NCBI RefSeq assembly: GCF_002776525.5 | Contig: NC_045434.1 | Location: forward strand, 192,996,545 to 193,060,544 | DNA length: 64,000 nucleotides | Source of the DNA: Piliocolobus tephrosceles | Lineage: Eukaryota > Chordata > Mammalia > Primates > Cercopithecidae | Reading direction: 5' to 3' | Shown here: one piece after another, positions 42,090 to 52,324 of the stretch | Layout of the letters: the number at the start of each line of letters is the position of its first letter | Numbering within the stretch: position 1 is the stretch's first letter | The notes under the pieces: generated by a model | What the model saw: the letters and a program-made list of their open reading frames with translations, nothing else | What the model was told of the DNA's origin: nothing | Database searches by the model: none | Translations under genes and position numbers: made by a program

Positions 42090-43147
42090 TAATTTCTAAC
42101 GTTTCTTTATTTAGTGCTTACTATGCCCAGTGCCGCTTTTACCTGGGGCACCCCATGGAGAATGGAGCAGAAAAGGCTCCTGCTCACAAAAGATGAAATC
42201 TTCATATGGGGGGACAGGTCACAGGAATAAAAATAGAGATAGAGCTTCCTATGCAAGGGAGGATCACGGAATAAGAGGGACTGGAAGCACTGAAAGGGGA
42301 CCTAGGTGGCTGCAGAGGGTGGCCAACAGGGACGTGGCAGGGCCATGCATCCTGTGGCCTGGAAGGTTCCAGTCAGGGGCCCAGTCTTCATCTCAGAGTA
42401 GTGGGCAACCACTGAGGGGAGATGCCCAAAGACTAGATGACCCTGGTCTCAGAGTTGGGAACAGTTCTTGTGGGGAACAAGAGGATAGTCCAGACCTTCT
42501 CGGCAGTGATATTAATTTGCCATCAAACCCAGACCCCAAAGCCAAGAACAATGACTCCATCCTCTCCCACTCAGACAGGGGCCACCCATGAGACTCACTC
42601 TCCTTCGGGTGCTTCAGACCACCAGAACCTACTCCCAGGATTGACAATGTCATCTATGCGTGAGAAACACTCTTAATGGAACAGGGAAAGGCAAATTGAC
42701 AAGGCAAATTGATGAGCCCAGGATGTGGGGGCCTGTGGTATTCCTGCTGGTGTTGATATGTTCTCCAGGGATTCCAATGTGCGTCTGAATTAGACGGGTG
42801 GTGCTCCAACATGGTGGTGCCTCTGCAGGATGATTTATTACCCCAGATGGCAGAGGAATGGAGCAGACATGTGTGCAGGCTCACACCTCCTAATGCCGGG
42901 TGCAGATGCGCGGGAAAGCCCAGCCAATTCTGCAAAAGTTCACTGCTGGATCACAGTCAGTTTTCAATGCATTTCCCAAACTGGGATCAAGGAACCCTCA
43001 TTCGGGAGGTGTTAACCATTGGCAACATTATACAGACAGATGACCTCAGGTTGAAGTCTATCCATGGGCCCCAGTCAGCACCAGGGAAACCCTCATTTGC
43101 AGGCCCCTCCAGAATCTGAGAAGTCCCCGAGGGAGGTCTTTCCTCCA
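42090..43147. other. Unassigned non-coding sequence with weak ancient repeats
   Basis: 42105-42170 weakly resembles the reverse L2 end (GTGCTTACTATGCCCAGTGC). 42740-42810 weakly resembles a reverse MER5. No gene is recognised. Confidence 0.4.
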
Positions 43148-43157
43148 TGGGCTTAAT

Positions 43158-43478
43158 CTCTTTTCTTTTTTTGTTTTTGTTTTTGTTTTTGTTTGAGACA
43201 GAGTTTCGCTCTTGTCGCCAAGGCTGGAGTGCAGTGGCACAATCTCGGCTCATTGCAACCTCTGCCTCCTGGGTTCAAGTGATACTGCTGCCTCAACCTC
43301 CCCAGTACCGGTGCTACAGGTGCCCACCACCACGCCTGGCTGATTTTTTGTATTCTGAGTAGAGACGGGGTTTCACCATGTTGGCCAGGCTGGTCTCGAA
43401 CTCCTGTCCTCAGATGATCCACCTACCTTGGCCTCCCAAAGTGCTAGGATTACAGGCGTGAGCCACCATGCCCGGCCG
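43158..43478 (-). mobile_element. AluS-type element
   Basis: A reverse Alu with a TTTTTG-repeated tail and ending CCACCATGCCCGGCC. TGGGCTTAAT flanks it at 43148-43157 and 43479-43488. Confidence 0.96.
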
Positions 43479-43554
43479 TGGGCTTAATTTCATCACCTTC
43501 CTCCCCAGTTCTCACTGTGTGAGGCAGGGCAGACGGAGCATCGGGTGTAAGTCA

Positions 43555-43680
43555 GGAGATGGAGTCCCGGTCCCTGTTGTTACCAACTCACTGTGTGACC
43601 TTAGGCAGGTCACATCCCCACTCAGGGCCCTCATTTTCTTAACTGTACCATCAAGGGGTTGAACCAAATGATCCGCCTAG
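43555..43680 (+). mobile_element. MIR core
   Basis: CCAACTCACTGTGTGACCTT, AGGCAGGTCACATCCCCACT, CATTTTCTTAACTGTACC is the sense MIR core. Confidence 0.8.
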
Positions 43681-44710
43681 TTTCTCCCTGCTCTGATGGC
43701 CCAAGAACCTACCATTCTCTACAGGATAGTTTGGCTCAGGTACGTGGAAACAAAGGATCCAGGGTCTATCAATGAGGATCTCTATGTGGGAGGTGAGGTG
43801 GGATAAAACAACGCCACCCAGACTATGAACCATAATCAGAAACCAAAAGGACACAACCTCGTGCTGGTCACCACTGACCTGACAGAAGGATATTTTAGTT
43901 CCCAGAGTGACTCAACCCAGATGATATGCCCAGATGATAAAAATGTAGCCCTTCCTGTAATCCATGGAGTTTAGGATTAACTGAGCCGATGAAAAGGAAA
44001 GAAGTCCCATTGATGGGACAGCTTTGGCAAGGTGAAGGGGGAGACAGCATGGACACCAGTGCTAGGAATGGGGGAGGATATAAATAACAGTAGAGATAAG
44101 AGCAGCTAATAGGTATCATGAACCTACTGTGCGCCAGCCTCCTTCTCAGTGCTCTCTGTAAAGCAGCGGCTGAGGGCCCAACACACAGTGGGTGTCTACG
44201 CTGCTTAGACTGATTAATCCAGCAGCCATGCGTGAGGTCTATTTTTGATACTGCTGAAAAGGTGCCTCCTCTCCTATCTGTCATGTGCAGCCTGGCTCCC
44301 AGCACACGTCTAAGAATGAGATGAGAAGACAAAGAAATGAGGATGCCCAGGTCCCCAGTCACAGCAGCGCTTACAAATCCCTGCCCAGGGTGAGTGCCAA
44401 GGTCAGGCAGCGTCTTTACATCTTGAACACAGCCGTAACGGAATACATCCTGCCCGCATGTTTCTGTCCTTCTCAGGCACCTCTGGGGCCCCAGCGGTGA
44501 CAACTGCTCTGCTCCATCAAAGCTCGCCTGTTTTCATGGGAACTTTAAATAAAACTCCCTCTGCTGCCAAGAAATCTGTGCACTGTGAATAGGCGTTCGA
44601 GGGAGGTTCAGGGCCTGGCTATTGTTGGACAATGACCACGAAGCTCCCACGCTGTCCTTCGTCCTCCAGGAAGCCAGTTTCCAATGAGTCAGCAGATCCA
44701 CCATGGAGCG
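43681..44710. other. Unassigned non-coding sequence
   Basis: A 202-codon antisense open frame at 43895-44503 is the longest uninterrupted frame here, but it has no recognisable domain and reads like chance coding. 44090-44160 weakly resembles a reverse MIR end. Confidence 0.45.
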
Positions 44711-45025
44711 TGATATGGTTTGGGTTTGGGTCCTGCCCAAATCTCATGGGGAATTGGAGGAGGGGCCTGGTGGGAGGTGACTGGATCATGACGGCGGATT
44801 TCCCCCTTGCTGTTCTTGTGACAGTGAGTGAGTTCTCACAAGATCCGATGGTTTAAAAGTGTGGCACTTCCGCCTTCACTCTCTCTCGTCTGCTTCACCA
44901 TGGTAAGACGTGCCTGCTTCCCCTTCACCTTCCGCCATGATTGTTACGCCTCCCCAGCCATGTTTCTGTACAGCCTGTGGAACTGTAAGTCAATTAAGCC
45001 TCTTTTCTTCATAAATACCCACTCT
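44711..45025 (+). mobile_element. THE1-type MaLR LTR, 3'-truncated
   Basis: Begins TGATATGGTTTGGGTTTGGG and has GTGACAGTGAGTGAGTTCTC, ACAAGATCCGATGGTTTAAA and CAATTAAGCCTCTTTTCTTC. The usual terminal segment after ATAAATTACCCAGTCTC is missing. No internal region follows. Confidence 0.85.
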
Positions 45026-45189
45026 CACAGAGTCCCAGGCCATGTGCAGGGCCCTGGACTCAGAGACAAAAAGATTGCTCACGTTCAGGGGCAGACCTGC
45101 CAGCAACACACACCACCCACCCACAAAGCACCAGACGAGAGGTCCCAGCAATGGCTGCCATTTCATGAGCACCTGCTGTCGACAGCTCC

Positions 45190-45385
45190 ACTCAGTCAGT
45201 GCCTACTGTGTGCCAGCCCAAGGCCAGGAGAGTCACAGGTGTTGTCACTACCTTCACAACAACCCTCCCTGCTACAAGGCCAGTTTAATCATTCCCATTT
45301 TATAGATGAAGACACCGAGGTTCAGAGAAGTTGGGAAACTTACTCAGGGTCTCACAGCCAAGGAGTATTTCAGCCAACATATGCT
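45190..45385 (-). mobile_element. MIR, near full length
   Basis: CAGTGCCTACTGTGTGCCAG, CTTCACAACAACCCTCCCTG, CCCATTTTATAGATGAAGAC and GGGTCTCACAGCCAAGGAG are in reverse MIR order. Confidence 0.87.
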
Positions 45386-45769
45386 CTGTGGGCCCAGCAG
45401 CATCAGGACAGCTCTGCCCACCCTCACCCCTCAGATGGGGGCCGGGTCAGCTGGGGTGGACTGAAGGCAGGTATGGTCACCTGAGCCAGGTAGTCAGAGT
45501 GCAGAGGCAGTACTAGATTCCAGGTGCATCATCTCCTTCCGATTGTGGAGGTTTCTCAGGGTCACCCACGTAAGTCCAGTTGAGTTTGGCCATCCCAGCC
45601 CAGCTGCCAAGCAAGAGGCAGGGATCAAACCCACTTTGTGCATTGCCCTCCTTCTCCGTCCACCCCATCTCTCCCCATTCTTTATCCAGGTAGTGAGGCA
45701 GGCACTGAATGTATATCTGGCTCTGAGGGTGAGCATGTAACTGAGGGCTGACTGATCAGCAATATCTTC

Positions 45770-46260
45770 TGCCTGCCTGGCTGTAGTGATTGGCTCAGAA
45801 CTGGGCACATGACCCAAGATGGTCCAATCAGAATTAGAACTGACATGTTTCTCTGAAAAATGTAGATGTATCTAAGTCAGTACACACCGAGCTGCTAGTG
45901 GTTATCATGAAAAGAGCCTGCCTGAGAATAAAACCTACATAAAACTCTGAAAAATGGAGGTGTGTGCATGTGCAAGCACACGTGTGCACATGTGTGTACA
46001 TGTGTATTCATGTATGTATGTGCATGTGCAGCTTGCTCACACTGAATGTGAGCCCTGAGAAGGAAGAGAGCGCCTTCTCTTTTGCTCCACTCTCTCCTTG
46101 GTACTGAAACATTGCCTGACACAAAGCCATTGCAATTTCTTGAGCCCCAGGTCAAGATAGGCCTGAAGCCAGCAACCCCCAAGACTTCCCTGAGCCAATA
46201 CACTCTTTTCCTGTCTAAGCCAGTTTGAGTTAAGGTCTATCAACTCAATGAGTCCTACTC
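45770..46260 (+). mobile_element. Unresolved ancient LTR- or DNA-transposon-like remnant
   Basis: GTGATTGGCTCAGAACTGGG, CACATGACCCAAGATGGTCC, AATCAG, then CCGAGCTGCTAGTGGTTATC, GAGCCTGCCTGAGAATAAAA and, at the end, AAGCCAGTTTGAGTTAAGGT recall a known interspersed element whose name I cannot fix. A TG/CA-rich microsatellite (about 45958-46030) interrupts it. Confidence 0.5.
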
Positions 46261-46689
46261 CTGCGCTGTAGCTCCCCATCCCCACACACCGCGAGAAGCA
46301 CATGCCTGGTGCACAGGAGGTGCTAAGTGAACAAAGAAGTGAATGACTCAGTCATTCTTCTTCCTCAGCCCCTTGACTCTCTCCACTTTCCTGAGAGACA
46401 GCTCCACCTCCTGAGCTGCCTGGCATCTCTCCAGGGGAGCAGAGATCCCAGGATTCCCCACATCCTGCTAGGGAGCTGGATGCCTGGACGTGTGTCACCA
46501 GGTGGGCCCCAGGATGCCCAGAAGGGCCAGGGACTCTGCAGAGAACCCTGAGAGCAGGTCTCTCAGGAGGGGAGCTGGACACAGAGTGGCCGGAATGTCA
46601 TCCCTCACATTCCCACTGGCCACTGGGCTTTAACAAAACCATACCTTAATTTCTGCCACCATAGAATGTATGCATGCATTCATGAATTC

Positions 46690-46815
46690 AAATATAACTT
46701 TTTACATGGAGGAAATGGAGACCCAGAGAAGTCAAGTATCTTACCCAAGGTCACACAGCTCAGGATGGCAGAGATGATTCAAACCCAAGCCTCTGTCACT
46801 AAGGTCCATGCTCCT
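46690..46815 (-). mobile_element. MIR core
   Basis: GGAAATGGAGACCCAGAGAA, ACCCAAGGTCACACAGCTCA, GATTCAAACCCAAGCCTCTG is a well-kept reverse MIR. Confidence 0.85.
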
Positions 46816-46849
46816 GCCCACCCCATACTGCCCTGCAGAGCTTTATGGA

Positions 46850-46965
46850 AGAGTTAGGAATGGAAGAGGGCAGCATGGGCTGGAGGCATCAGGGAGGGCT
46901 TCCTGGAGGAGGGGGAGCCTAAGCTGGGCCCTGAAGGACACTGGAGGAGAAGTGCACGCAGTTTG
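46850..46965 (-). mobile_element. L2 LINE fragment
   Basis: AGGGAGGGCTTCCTGGAGGA, AAGCTGGGCCCTGAAGGACA is a characteristic reverse L2 phrase. Confidence 0.75.
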
Positions 46966-48926
46966 CTGTTCCCAGATCTTTAAGCCTCTGGGTCTGGAAT
47001 TCTCCATGAGGTCTTTCTGGCCTTCTTGGGGCAGGCTTCCCAGGACCCTCTCTCCAGAGCAAGTGGAGCTATGTCCACGCCCGGGTGGGAGGCGCTCCCA
47101 GGTAATGGGTGGCAGGCCAGGTGGACCAGGAATGTCCTGTTTACTTGGTTTGGGGCCCAGGTGTGCCTGGATGGGAGCGAGGATGTCTGAGCCCTTGCCC
47201 ACCTGCTGTGAGGGGAACCATGGTCTCACAAGCACCTCTGATGAGGCCATTAGACCACATTTCATCAGCCAGTCAGCCCCGCCAGCCACGCAGACAATCC
47301 CTGCAAAGTGTCTTGTCAGTCATCCAAGAACTGCACAATCAACAAGCCCTGAAATTTCCCTTGCAAATTCCCCAGGTGAGCAGCATCCTGTGAAGGTAAG
47401 TAAGAATCCCCCTATTACATCCACAATTGGGGAAATGAGTCCATTTCTCTTTCCTGTTCGGCCTCTGAAGCCTGCATTTTCCCATAATGAACTTGCAGAA
47501 GCAAAACAACACTTGGGCATGAAAATACACATCAGCTCAGCTGCCTAGGAGTATTCTTGGTGTGCAGGTGGGGCCCCTGAAGCTGGGACTATTTGGGGAG
47601 ACAGATGCCTGTGTGGGTGGAAGGCTCATCGATTATCTGCACAGATCAGCTTTCCAGAGGTAGGCCCAGGAAGCTGAGTCAGTGATTCTTTTACATCTCA
47701 AATTCCCTTTTCTTCTTGCTTGCCTTTCTTTGCCAAGTATTTTCTGATACCAATTGGGTGAGGACTCTGAGGTGGGCACCTACTGATGGAGAGACATTCT
47801 TGCCCTCTGGGGTCTATCTCGGGGAGACAAGTCCACTAACAGAGGGAGACTGCAGTGTGACCAAAACCATTGCCTTATTGGTGCCGATTCCTGTGCTGAC
47901 CCCCTACCCATCTCCACCTCCAGGGTCCCATGAGGGAAAACAGACACTTGAGGGCAGGTGTCATCACATCTTCATCTGCCATCATCTTCCCTCAGTACAG
48001 GAAGCTCTAGGATGCTTCCCTGGGCCTAGGACATTAAGGACTCATAGCAGAAGTTCACCACTAGTAGATAGAAGGGAAAAGGGAAGGGGGGTGGTGTGGG
48101 GACTAAGTGGCCTTGCTTCAGATGCAAATTAGAACTGGAGGCACAGGAGAAAATTGGCGATTAATAGGTTGTGAGAGTGAGGACATCAGAAAAGATCCAG
48201 TATTAAAAATGGTCACACGGTGACCTATGACATTTGACTTAATCAGGAGTAAATTACTCTGCACTCCGAGTAGAACTGAGAGCTTTCTGGTGCAGAACAT
48301 TTCTTACATGTCCCCTTCATGCTGAGCTGGATGCATTCCAGATAGCAGAAGGTAGGGAGAATCCCAGCATCTCGTTCCAGGGACCAGCAGAGGCTCCATG
48401 TGAGCTGCTGTGAGCATCCTCCACTCCTCACCAGCCGTGGGAACAAGGAACACGGAAGGAGTCGCTCAACCTCTCCTGCCTGGAAACCCAGTCTCCCTCC
48501 CCTATCGGGGCCACCTCTGAGGATCTGGGTCGGCCCCACCCACTTCCAGGAAGCCTCCTGGACGGCCCCACCCAGTCAGTGCTCAATGTGAAGCAATGTG
48601 AAGCTCAGTGTGAAGGTTGACTGCCCAGCATGGAACGGGTCTGGCTAGGTCCTGAGTTCTGGTTCTTCATGGCTCAGGAGGTGGTGCCTGGCCCATGGGC
48701 ATCACCTGGAAGACTGTCAGAAATGCAGAATACTAGGCCCCACCCCAGACCAGAATCTAAATCTGCGCCTTAATGAGATTCCCGGGTAATCCATACACAG
48801 AAGGCTTTTCCTGGGGGTGCTGACACTCACAGACTCATCTCCAAGACAGGAAGAGAGATATTGGCCTTGAAACATTCCTTGAACTCCTCAGGACTCAGCT
48901 TCTTTGTCTATAAAATTGGAAAATTC
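46966..48926. other. Unassigned non-coding sequence (about 2 kb)
   Basis: Repeat-poor. A 246-codon open frame at 46808-47548 starts within a MIR and crosses an L2, so it is not a gene. No promoter, exon chain or RNA gene is recognised. 48720-48800 (CACCTGGAAGACTGTCAGAA, TGAGATTCCCGGGTAATCC) weakly resembles MER5. Confidence 0.5.
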
Positions 48927-49040
48927 CATTCATTCAACAAATATGTAGCAGGTGTCTGGAGTATGACATGCACTGCCATCCTAGGTGCCAGGGACAGAGT
49001 GGTGGGGACAGATGGGGTCCCTGATCCCATCTGTTCCATC
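48927..49040 (-). mobile_element. L2 LINE 3'-end fragment
   Basis: CCATTCATTCAACAAATATG, then CATCCTAGGTGCCAGGGACA is the reverse L2 end. Confidence 0.7.
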
Positions 49041-49224
49041 TAGTGCACAATCCTCCTGTGTCTCAGGCTTGGGGGAATCAGGGACATGAAGCCCAGGACA
49101 CAGAGCATGTGTACCATAGAGCTCAGTAACCCCTGTGGGATGAAGGCAGCAGCAGAGAACTGGACCCTGGGCTCTGAGGTTGGAGGCACTAACGCACCTG
49201 CTCTCCCTCAGTCCCACCCCAGCC

Positions 49225-49320
49225 CCGAGTGGTGGTGCAGCTTTCCGCCTTATAGATGAGGAAGCTGAGGCCCAAAGAAGTTACATGCATTGCCTGAGAC
49301 ACACAGATCCGGTGGGCCCT
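49225..49320 (-). mobile_element. MIR core fragment
   Basis: TATAGATGAGGAAGCTGAGG, CCCAAAGAAGTTACATGCAT with CACACAGATCCGGTGGG is a reverse MIR core. Confidence 0.7.
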
Positions 49321-49484
49321 GTGCTCTCTAGTATTCCCCTAGGCTATGTTTCTGGCCCCAAAGGCTTTCTGCAGTCCTTGGGGTCATATTCCTGGGGGTT
49401 AGAGGGGCCTTCTAGCCGTCCCAAAGAACCCTGGTGTTCAGTCAAGTCAGGCTGCCAAGCTCTTCCTCTGACCCTGACCCTGAC

Positions 49485-49625
49485 CTGGCCAGCTTCTTCT
49501 GACTGTGTGACTTGGCCCCTTCCCTTCACCTCTCTGGGGCCACAGTTCCCTCCCCTATAAAACTGGGACAATAACAGCCCCGTTCCCCCAATTGTTGTAA
49601 GGATAAAGTAATTTTCGTAAAGCTG
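49485..49625 (+). mobile_element. MIR fragment
   Basis: CTGACTGTGTGACTTGGCCC, CCCTATAAAACTGGGACAAT and TTGTTGTAAGGATAAAGTAA are in MIR order. Confidence 0.8.
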
Positions 49626-49679
49626 GGAGTGTGTGGCCAGGCTTGGTCAGGGCTGCCCCTCTGTCCTCTCTGCAGGAAC

Positions 49680-50000
49680 CGCCTCCACCCTGCAGCTCCC
49701 TCCTTCCCTCAGGCACTTTCAAGCCTCCCTTCCCAGGTCCCCTTCCCCTCCCACCATGACCTCCCCACATCTGGCATTTGTTTCTCATCATCCCTCTCTT
49801 CCCTTCCTGGCCCTTTTCACAGCATGGAATTATTTTGTTGTTCATTTGTTCATTTTACTTAGCTATTCCCCTAACTGCAGTCAAGAGTCCTGTGATGGCA
49901 GGGACCTGGTAGATCGCAGTCACAGCTGTGTCCCTATCCTCAGTACAGAGTCTGGCACACAGAGGAGCCCCATCGACACCTGCTGGATGGAGGAATGAGT
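49680..50000 (+). mobile_element. L2 LINE 3' end
   Basis: CTCAGGCACTTTCAAGCCTC leads through TTCATTTGTTCATTTTACTT and GTGATGGCAGGGACCTGGTA to TACAGAGTCTGGCACACAGA and GGATGGAGGAATGAGT, the L2 terminus. Confidence 0.8.
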
Positions 50001-50019
50001 CGCGGGGCTGGGCTGTGTC

Positions 50020-50350
50020 AGTCAGGATGGTGAGGTGTGTAACAAACAGCCCCCACATCCCAGTGACTTCACCCAGGAAGAGTTGATTTCTCTCTTAGGC
50101 AAAGCCCAAGTGACTGCTGCTGGCCTGGGGTATCTCTCCAGGGGGTGCCTCCTCCGAGTGGTAATGCAGGGATCCAGACCCTTTGACCTGGAATGGTGTC
50201 ATCTACATGTATGACCTCCAGGGGCACCAGGGGAGGGGAAGTAAGTGAGGAGCAGGTGCCCAGATGATTAACCACCTCGGCCAGAGGGGTCCATATCATT
50301 TCCATCTGTATTCCACTGGCCAGAGCTATACAGTGACCCCACCTAGATGC
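50020..50350 (+). mobile_element. Unresolved ancient transposon remnant
   Basis: GGTGTGTAACAAACAGCCCC, CACATCCCAGTGACTTCACC followed by CACTGGCCAGAGCTATACAG and GACCCCACCTAGATGCAGGG follows the order of a widespread old interspersed repeat whose family I cannot name with certainty. Confidence 0.4.
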
Positions 50351-50904
50351 AGGGGGGCTGGACCACATCATCCCTAAGTGGGCAGCCCCTGCCCAGCACT
50401 GGCCCCACACTGTGAAGGGGAGCGTGAGTCCCCGGACAGCACAGCTGTCTCTGACCCTCCACATTGGTGATGGACGATGCCTCATCACTCTGGACCTCCT
50501 CCTGAGACCCATGAGCCTGAGTCCTCTCTCTAGGCCTCTGGCTGACCTGATGCCTGGTCAGGAGGAGAGTGGGGAGGGGCACTGACCCAAGGCTGTTCCC
50601 ACACTGGGCTGGAGGAAGAGAGGAGATCCAGGCTCTTTGAGCTGATCGTGTTTGGAACCTCCTGGGTCTACCGGGCTGCTAATTCGGTGTCATCTGCTTG
50701 CATTCTCAGGACCAAAGCCCTGGGATAAGCAAGTTTTCTTCTGTGGTTCTTAGAGAAAGTTTAGGGGGCCAGGGGGTGGAGAGAGAGAGGAGCAGAGCCT
50801 CTGAATCTTCTCTTTCTCTAAGAAGGAGGCGCTGCCCCACTGGGGTATGAGTGACTGGACTGTGAGTTGCATCCTGCTCTGAGCCTCATCAGAACTACCT
50901 GAGT
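50351..50904. other. Unassigned non-coding sequence
   Basis: No gene or repeat is recognised. Confidence 0.5.
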
Positions 50905-51025
50905 GAGAGTAGCCCCATTTTATAGCTAAGAAACCTGAGGCTCAGAGAAATTAAAGAATTTGCTTAAGGTCAAAACCTCCTCCGTTAGAACTGAGTGAAG
51001 TTGGGAGTCTGCTGTTTCATTTCCG
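50905..51025 (-). mobile_element. MIR core
   Basis: CCCCATTTTATAGCTAAGAA, ACCTGAGGCTCAGAGAAATT is the reverse MIR core. Confidence 0.75.
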
Positions 51026-51204
51026 TTGTGCCTCTTCAAGAGTCAGTCACTCCTGCTGGAGGGATCTTGTCCTTTTTCCCTTCCTTGGAAGGTTCTTCCC
51101 CTAATTCAGAATTCTCAGAATCGGAAAAGCTCCGAGTTGTAAAGGAGGCTCAGAGATGAAACTAGGGTGGGTGGAGGAGTGAAGGCAGGACACAGACTTT
51201 GGAG

Positions 51205-51290
51205 AGGCAGAACTGGGAGTCGATCCCAGCTCCACCAAGCGCTGGCTCCGTGACCCTGTGGGACCTCACGCTCTCTGTGAACCAGCACTT
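51205..51290 (+). mobile_element. MIR fragment
   Basis: GGGAGTCGATCCCAGCTCCA, GCGCTGGCTCCGTGACCCTG is the 5' half of MIR. Confidence 0.55.
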
Positions 51291-51559
51291 CTGCTTCTTC
51301 ACCACCACGGAGTGACACACGGCTGTGTGCTGACTCTCCTTCAGAGGCACAATTCAGGATTTTAATTATCTCCCCCAAGAACACAGAGCCTCTACTCTCA
51401 CCCCCACTACACAAAGTTCTGCCAGGATATTTACTTTACTTTACTGCCAGGATGTTCTTTACTTTCCAGGGTTCCGTGCAAATGTCACTATGATTTGGGT
51501 CAAATACAGCAACCAAAATAAGATTGGAAATTTGCATCCCAGATCTCAGTTGCCTGGTT

Positions 51560-51690
51560 TCTGGAATATAATTGGCTTGGGATAAGATCCTGGCTCTGTC
51601 ACCTACTGGCATGTAGTATGACATTACACTAGTCACTTTACTATACATAAGTGTCCTTTTTCCAAAAATGGGAATACTAATAGAATCACT
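51560..51690 (+). mobile_element. MIR fragment
   Basis: GATCCTGGCTCTGTCACCTA, CTGGCATGTAGTATGACATT and CCAAAAATGGGAATACTAAT follow the MIR order. Confidence 0.65.
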
Positions 51691-51794
51691 CTCATGTCTT
51701 ATTTAAAAGTAAAATATCACCAAAAAAGTATAACAGTTCTTATCTTAGCACTATGCCTGAGACAAAGTATTAAAAATAGCTAAGATTTATATTT

Positions 51795-52320
51795 AGCATT
51801 CTTATTGCAGTACAATTGGCATACAATAAACTGAATATATTTAAGTGTACAATTTGATACGTGTTGACATCTTTATGCTTTTGTGAAACTATTACCACAA
51901 TCAAAATAATGACTATTCATCATCCCCAAAAGTTTTCTTGTGTCCCTTTGTAATTCTAACCCGCAAAGGTAATGCTCACCCAACCCTGTCCCTAGAAAAC
52001 CACCAAGCTATTTTTCATCACTAAAGATTCGTTTACATTTTCTGGTATTTTATATAAATGGAAACATACCATATGTTGTCATCATTTCATCTGGTTTCTT
52101 TCACTCAGCATAATTATTTTGAGATTTATCCATATTGTTGTATGTTCCAATAGTAAATTCTTTTTTATTTATGAGTAGTATTCCCTTCTGTGTACACACC
52201 ACAATTTGTTTATCCATCGATGACTCTGTTAATAAACATTTATGTTGTCTCCAGTTTTAAACTATTACAAACAAAACTGCTCTGAACATTTGTGTACAAT
52301 TTCCCTCTAACTTCTGTTTT
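51795..52320 (-). mobile_element. L1M LINE 3' region (antisense)
   Basis: GTACAATTGGCATACAATAA, ACAATTTGATACGTGTTGAC, TCTTTCACTCAGCATAATTA and CACAATTTGTTTATCCATCG are the antisense L1M 3' region. At about 52320 it passes directly into antisense ORF2 N-terminal sequence, so most of ORF2 is missing or two L1 fragments abut. Confidence 0.75.
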
Positions 52321-52324
52321 AGCG

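Noticed and set aside
43895..44503. 202-codon antisense open frame as a gene
   Set aside because: No recognisable motif, no splice or promoter context, and composition like neighbouring non-coding DNA.
46808..47548. 246-codon open frame as a gene
   Set aside because: It begins inside a MIR and crosses an L2 fragment; no domain is recognisable.
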